Shown: piece by piece, positions 62,362 to 64,000 of the stretch
How positions within the stretch are numbered: position 1 is the stretch's first letter
How the letters are laid out: every line of letters begins with the position of its first letter
Assembly (NCBI RefSeq): GCF_002744735.1
Contig: NZ_KZ319341.1
Coordinates: 111,848-175,847 of the forward strand
Source of the DNA: Marinobacter guineae
GTDB lineage: Bacteria; Pseudomonadota; Gammaproteobacteria; Pseudomonadales; Oleiphilaceae
Length of the DNA: 64,000 nt
Direction of reading: 5' to 3'
Position numbers and translations under genes: made by a program
Notes under the pieces: generated by a model
Database searches by the model: none
What the model was told of the DNA's origin: nothing
What the model saw: the letters and a program-made list of their open reading frames with translations, nothing else

Positions 62362-64000
62362 TTATTTCGCAGCACGGGCCTTGGCAAGCATCTGGTCCGG
62401 CCTTAACAGGAACCGGGCCAGAGCGGGAAGCAGCCAGATAGCGCCAACCATATTCCACAGGAACATGAAGAACAGCAGGAAGCCCATGTCTGCCTGGAAC
62501 TTGATCGGCGAGAAGATCCAGGTCACAACACCGAGACCCAGGGTTACGCCGGTAAACATGACAGCCTTACCGGTTGAACGCAGAGTCTCAAAATAGGCCT
62601 CCTGCAGGGTCTTGCCCTCCAGCAGATACTTCTCCAGCTTGCTGTAGATATAGATACCGTAGTCAACACCAATACCGACCCCCAGGGCAATAACTGGCAG
62701 GGTCGCCACCTTGATACCAATACCGGACACAGCCATGATCGCTTCACAAAGAATCGACGTCAGGCCCAGCGGTACCACAATACACAGTACGGCCCGCACG
62801 GAGCGGAAGGTGATCAGGCACAACAAACTCACCACGCCATAGACCATCAACAGCATCATGTCCTTGGCGCTGGAGATCACCTCATTGGTAGCTGCCTCAA
62901 CCCCTGCGTTACCAGCTGCCAGCAGAAAGGTGTGATCCTCAGAGTTATTGTTGACCGCAAACGCCTCAACACGGTCGACAACAGTCTGCAGAGTTTCCGC
63001 CTTATGGTCTTCCAGGAACACCAGCACCGGCGTCAGACTACAATCGGTATTGATCAGTCCCGAGGGCGCGCTCCGTATGGAGGCATTGATAATGGTCTGG
63101 TTCCGGGAGATCTCATACCACTTCCAGTTGCCTTCGTTCAGCGCCTTGGTGACGATCTTCGAGACATCTGCCAGAGACGCGGAAGACTGAACGCCCGGTG
63201 TATTCTCAAGTTCCCATTGCAGCGCATCCATGGCGCGCAGCACCTCATATTGCGTGCACTGCTCAACCGGAGTTTCAACCATCACTACCAGAACATCGGC
63301 ACTGGTTGAATAATTGTCAATTATGAAGGCGTTATCGGTGTTGTACCTTGAGTCAGCACGCAACTCCGGCGCGCCGCGATCAAGGTCACCCACTTTCAGG
63401 TTCTGTTTGTAATAAAGACCCAAGCCAAGGCCAATTACCGCAATCAGAAGAGAAATCGGCGCAACTCCGGGATGGGCGAAGTACGACATAACCCGCCACT
63501 TCCGGTCCTGCTTTTCACCATGGTTTTGAACATGGCGAATACCGCCCTTCGAGATTCCGATGTAAGACATGATCAGGACATGGAGCACCAGGTTGGTGAT
63601 GATCACAAAGGCGACACCAATACCTGCCGCGACTGCCAGATCCCGGATCACGTCAATTTCGATGAAGATCAGCGTCAGGAAGCCGAAGGCATCTGATATC
63701 AGCGCCAGCATGCCCGGAATGTAGAGCGCCCGGAACGCCAGGCGAGCAGCGGTAACCGCATCAAAGCCCTTGGCGGCCTCGACGGCAATGGCGTTAACAA
63801 TCTGGACACCATGGCTGATACCAATGGCAAACACCAGAAACGGCACCAGAACGGAATAGGGGTCCAGACCATAGCCCAGCAACCTCAAAGTACCCAGTTG
63901 CAGGAAAACTGCGATGATCGAGGTAAAGACAGGTACCAGAGTTCCGGTAATGGAACGGGAATACCAGAACAACAACAAGGTAGTCAGAATGATGGTGATG
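62362..64000 (-). CDS. RND/MMPL superfamily exporter (5' end outside window)
   Basis: About 546 residues in view, open to the right edge, so the start is missing. Two helix bundles are visible. The first (LVPVFTSIIAVFLQLGTLRLLGYGLDP, FAIGISHGVQIVNAI) is followed by a periplasmic domain with two Cys (VEQCTQYEV, INTDCSLTP). The second bundle (ALGVGIGVDYGIYIYSKLEKYLLEG) carries the GVGIDY-like motif with the proton-relay Asp. This layout is typical of MMPL/HpnN-type lipid or hydrophobe exporters. Substrate unknown. Confidence 0.85.
   Translation of the reverse strand, partial: ITIILTTLLLFWYSRSITGTLVPVFTSIIAVFLQLGTLRLLGYGLDPYSVLVPFLVFAIGISHGVQIVNAIAVEAAKGFDAVTAARLAFRALYIPGMLALISDAFGFLTLIFIEIDVIRDLAVAAGIGVAFVIITNLVLHVLIMSYIGISKGGIRHVQNHGEKQDRKWRVMSYFAHPGVAPISLLIAVIGLGLGLYYKQNLKVGDLDRGAPELRADSRYNTDNAFIIDNYSTSADVLVVMVETPVEQCTQYEVLRAMDALQWELENTPGVQSSASLADVSKIVTKALNEGNWKWYEISRNQTIINASIRSAPSGLINTDCSLTPVLVFLEDHKAETLQTVVDRVEAFAVNNNSEDHTFLLAAGNAGVEAATNEVISSAKDMMLLMVYGVVSLLCLITFRSVRAVLCIVVPLGLTSILCEAIMAVSGIGIKVATLPVIALGVGIGVDYGIYIYSKLEKYLLEGKTLQEAYFETLRSTGKAVMFTGVTLGLGVVTWIFSPIKFQADMGFLLFFMFLWNMVGAIWLLPALARFLLRPDQMLAKARAAK

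Overview
The window reads as chromosomal DNA of a marine gammaproteobacterium, most likely Marinobacter or a close relative. This is an inference from gene order and protein features: the rpsB-tsf-pyrH-frr-uppS-cdsA-dxr-rseP block, glnD-dapC-dapD-dapE with a pseudomonad-length DapD, thrS-infC-rpmI-rplT-pheS-pheT-ihfA-merR, a salt-stress solute locus, a BCCT transporter and a TAXI-TRAP importer. No phage, CRISPR array or intact insertion sequence was seen.

Layout. 1-7555 (minus strand) is one housekeeping run from ribosomal protein S2 and EF-Ts through UMP kinase, ribosome recycling, undecaprenyl-PP synthase, CDP-DAG synthase and DXP reductoisomerase to RseP, which is cut by the left edge. 7841-15063 (plus) carries map, glnD and the lysine/DAP genes dapC, dapD and dapE, with two copies of a hairpin repeat around dapD-dapE. 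15108-22597 is a mixed accessory stretch: slyX, a membrane-tethered cold-shock protein, a Clp-N/P-loop protein with a small partner, glyoxalase I, a DUF1853 protein, a ParD-like/zeta toxin pair and two medium-chain reductases.

22679-27482 (minus) looks like a complete glucosylglycerate cycle: synthase, phosphatase, GH13_18 phosphorylase and glycerate kinase. It is followed by selO, a class I fumarase, a 1007-residue VolA/Pla-1-like lipoprotein, a penicillin-acylase family Ntn hydrolase, a CaiB-type CoA transferase with a divergent AraC regulator, and rmuC.

42903-46163 (plus) is a tight three-gene operon of a retropepsin-like lipoprotein, a membrane protein with a catalytically dead transglutaminase domain, and a RimK-like ATP-grasp ligase. 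The product of this predicted peptide-ligation system is unknown to me, and it is the best candidate for a poorly described system here. Next come a BCCT transporter whose promoter spacer is a perfect 20-bp palindrome, an FMN glutamate-synthase-like protein, tRNA-Pro(GGG), a Crp/Fnr regulator facing a small DUF2892 membrane protein, and the thrS-to-merR translation operon, including an infC with an ATT start. The right end holds a fused TAXI-TRAP permease with its binding protein and a partial RND/MMPL exporter.
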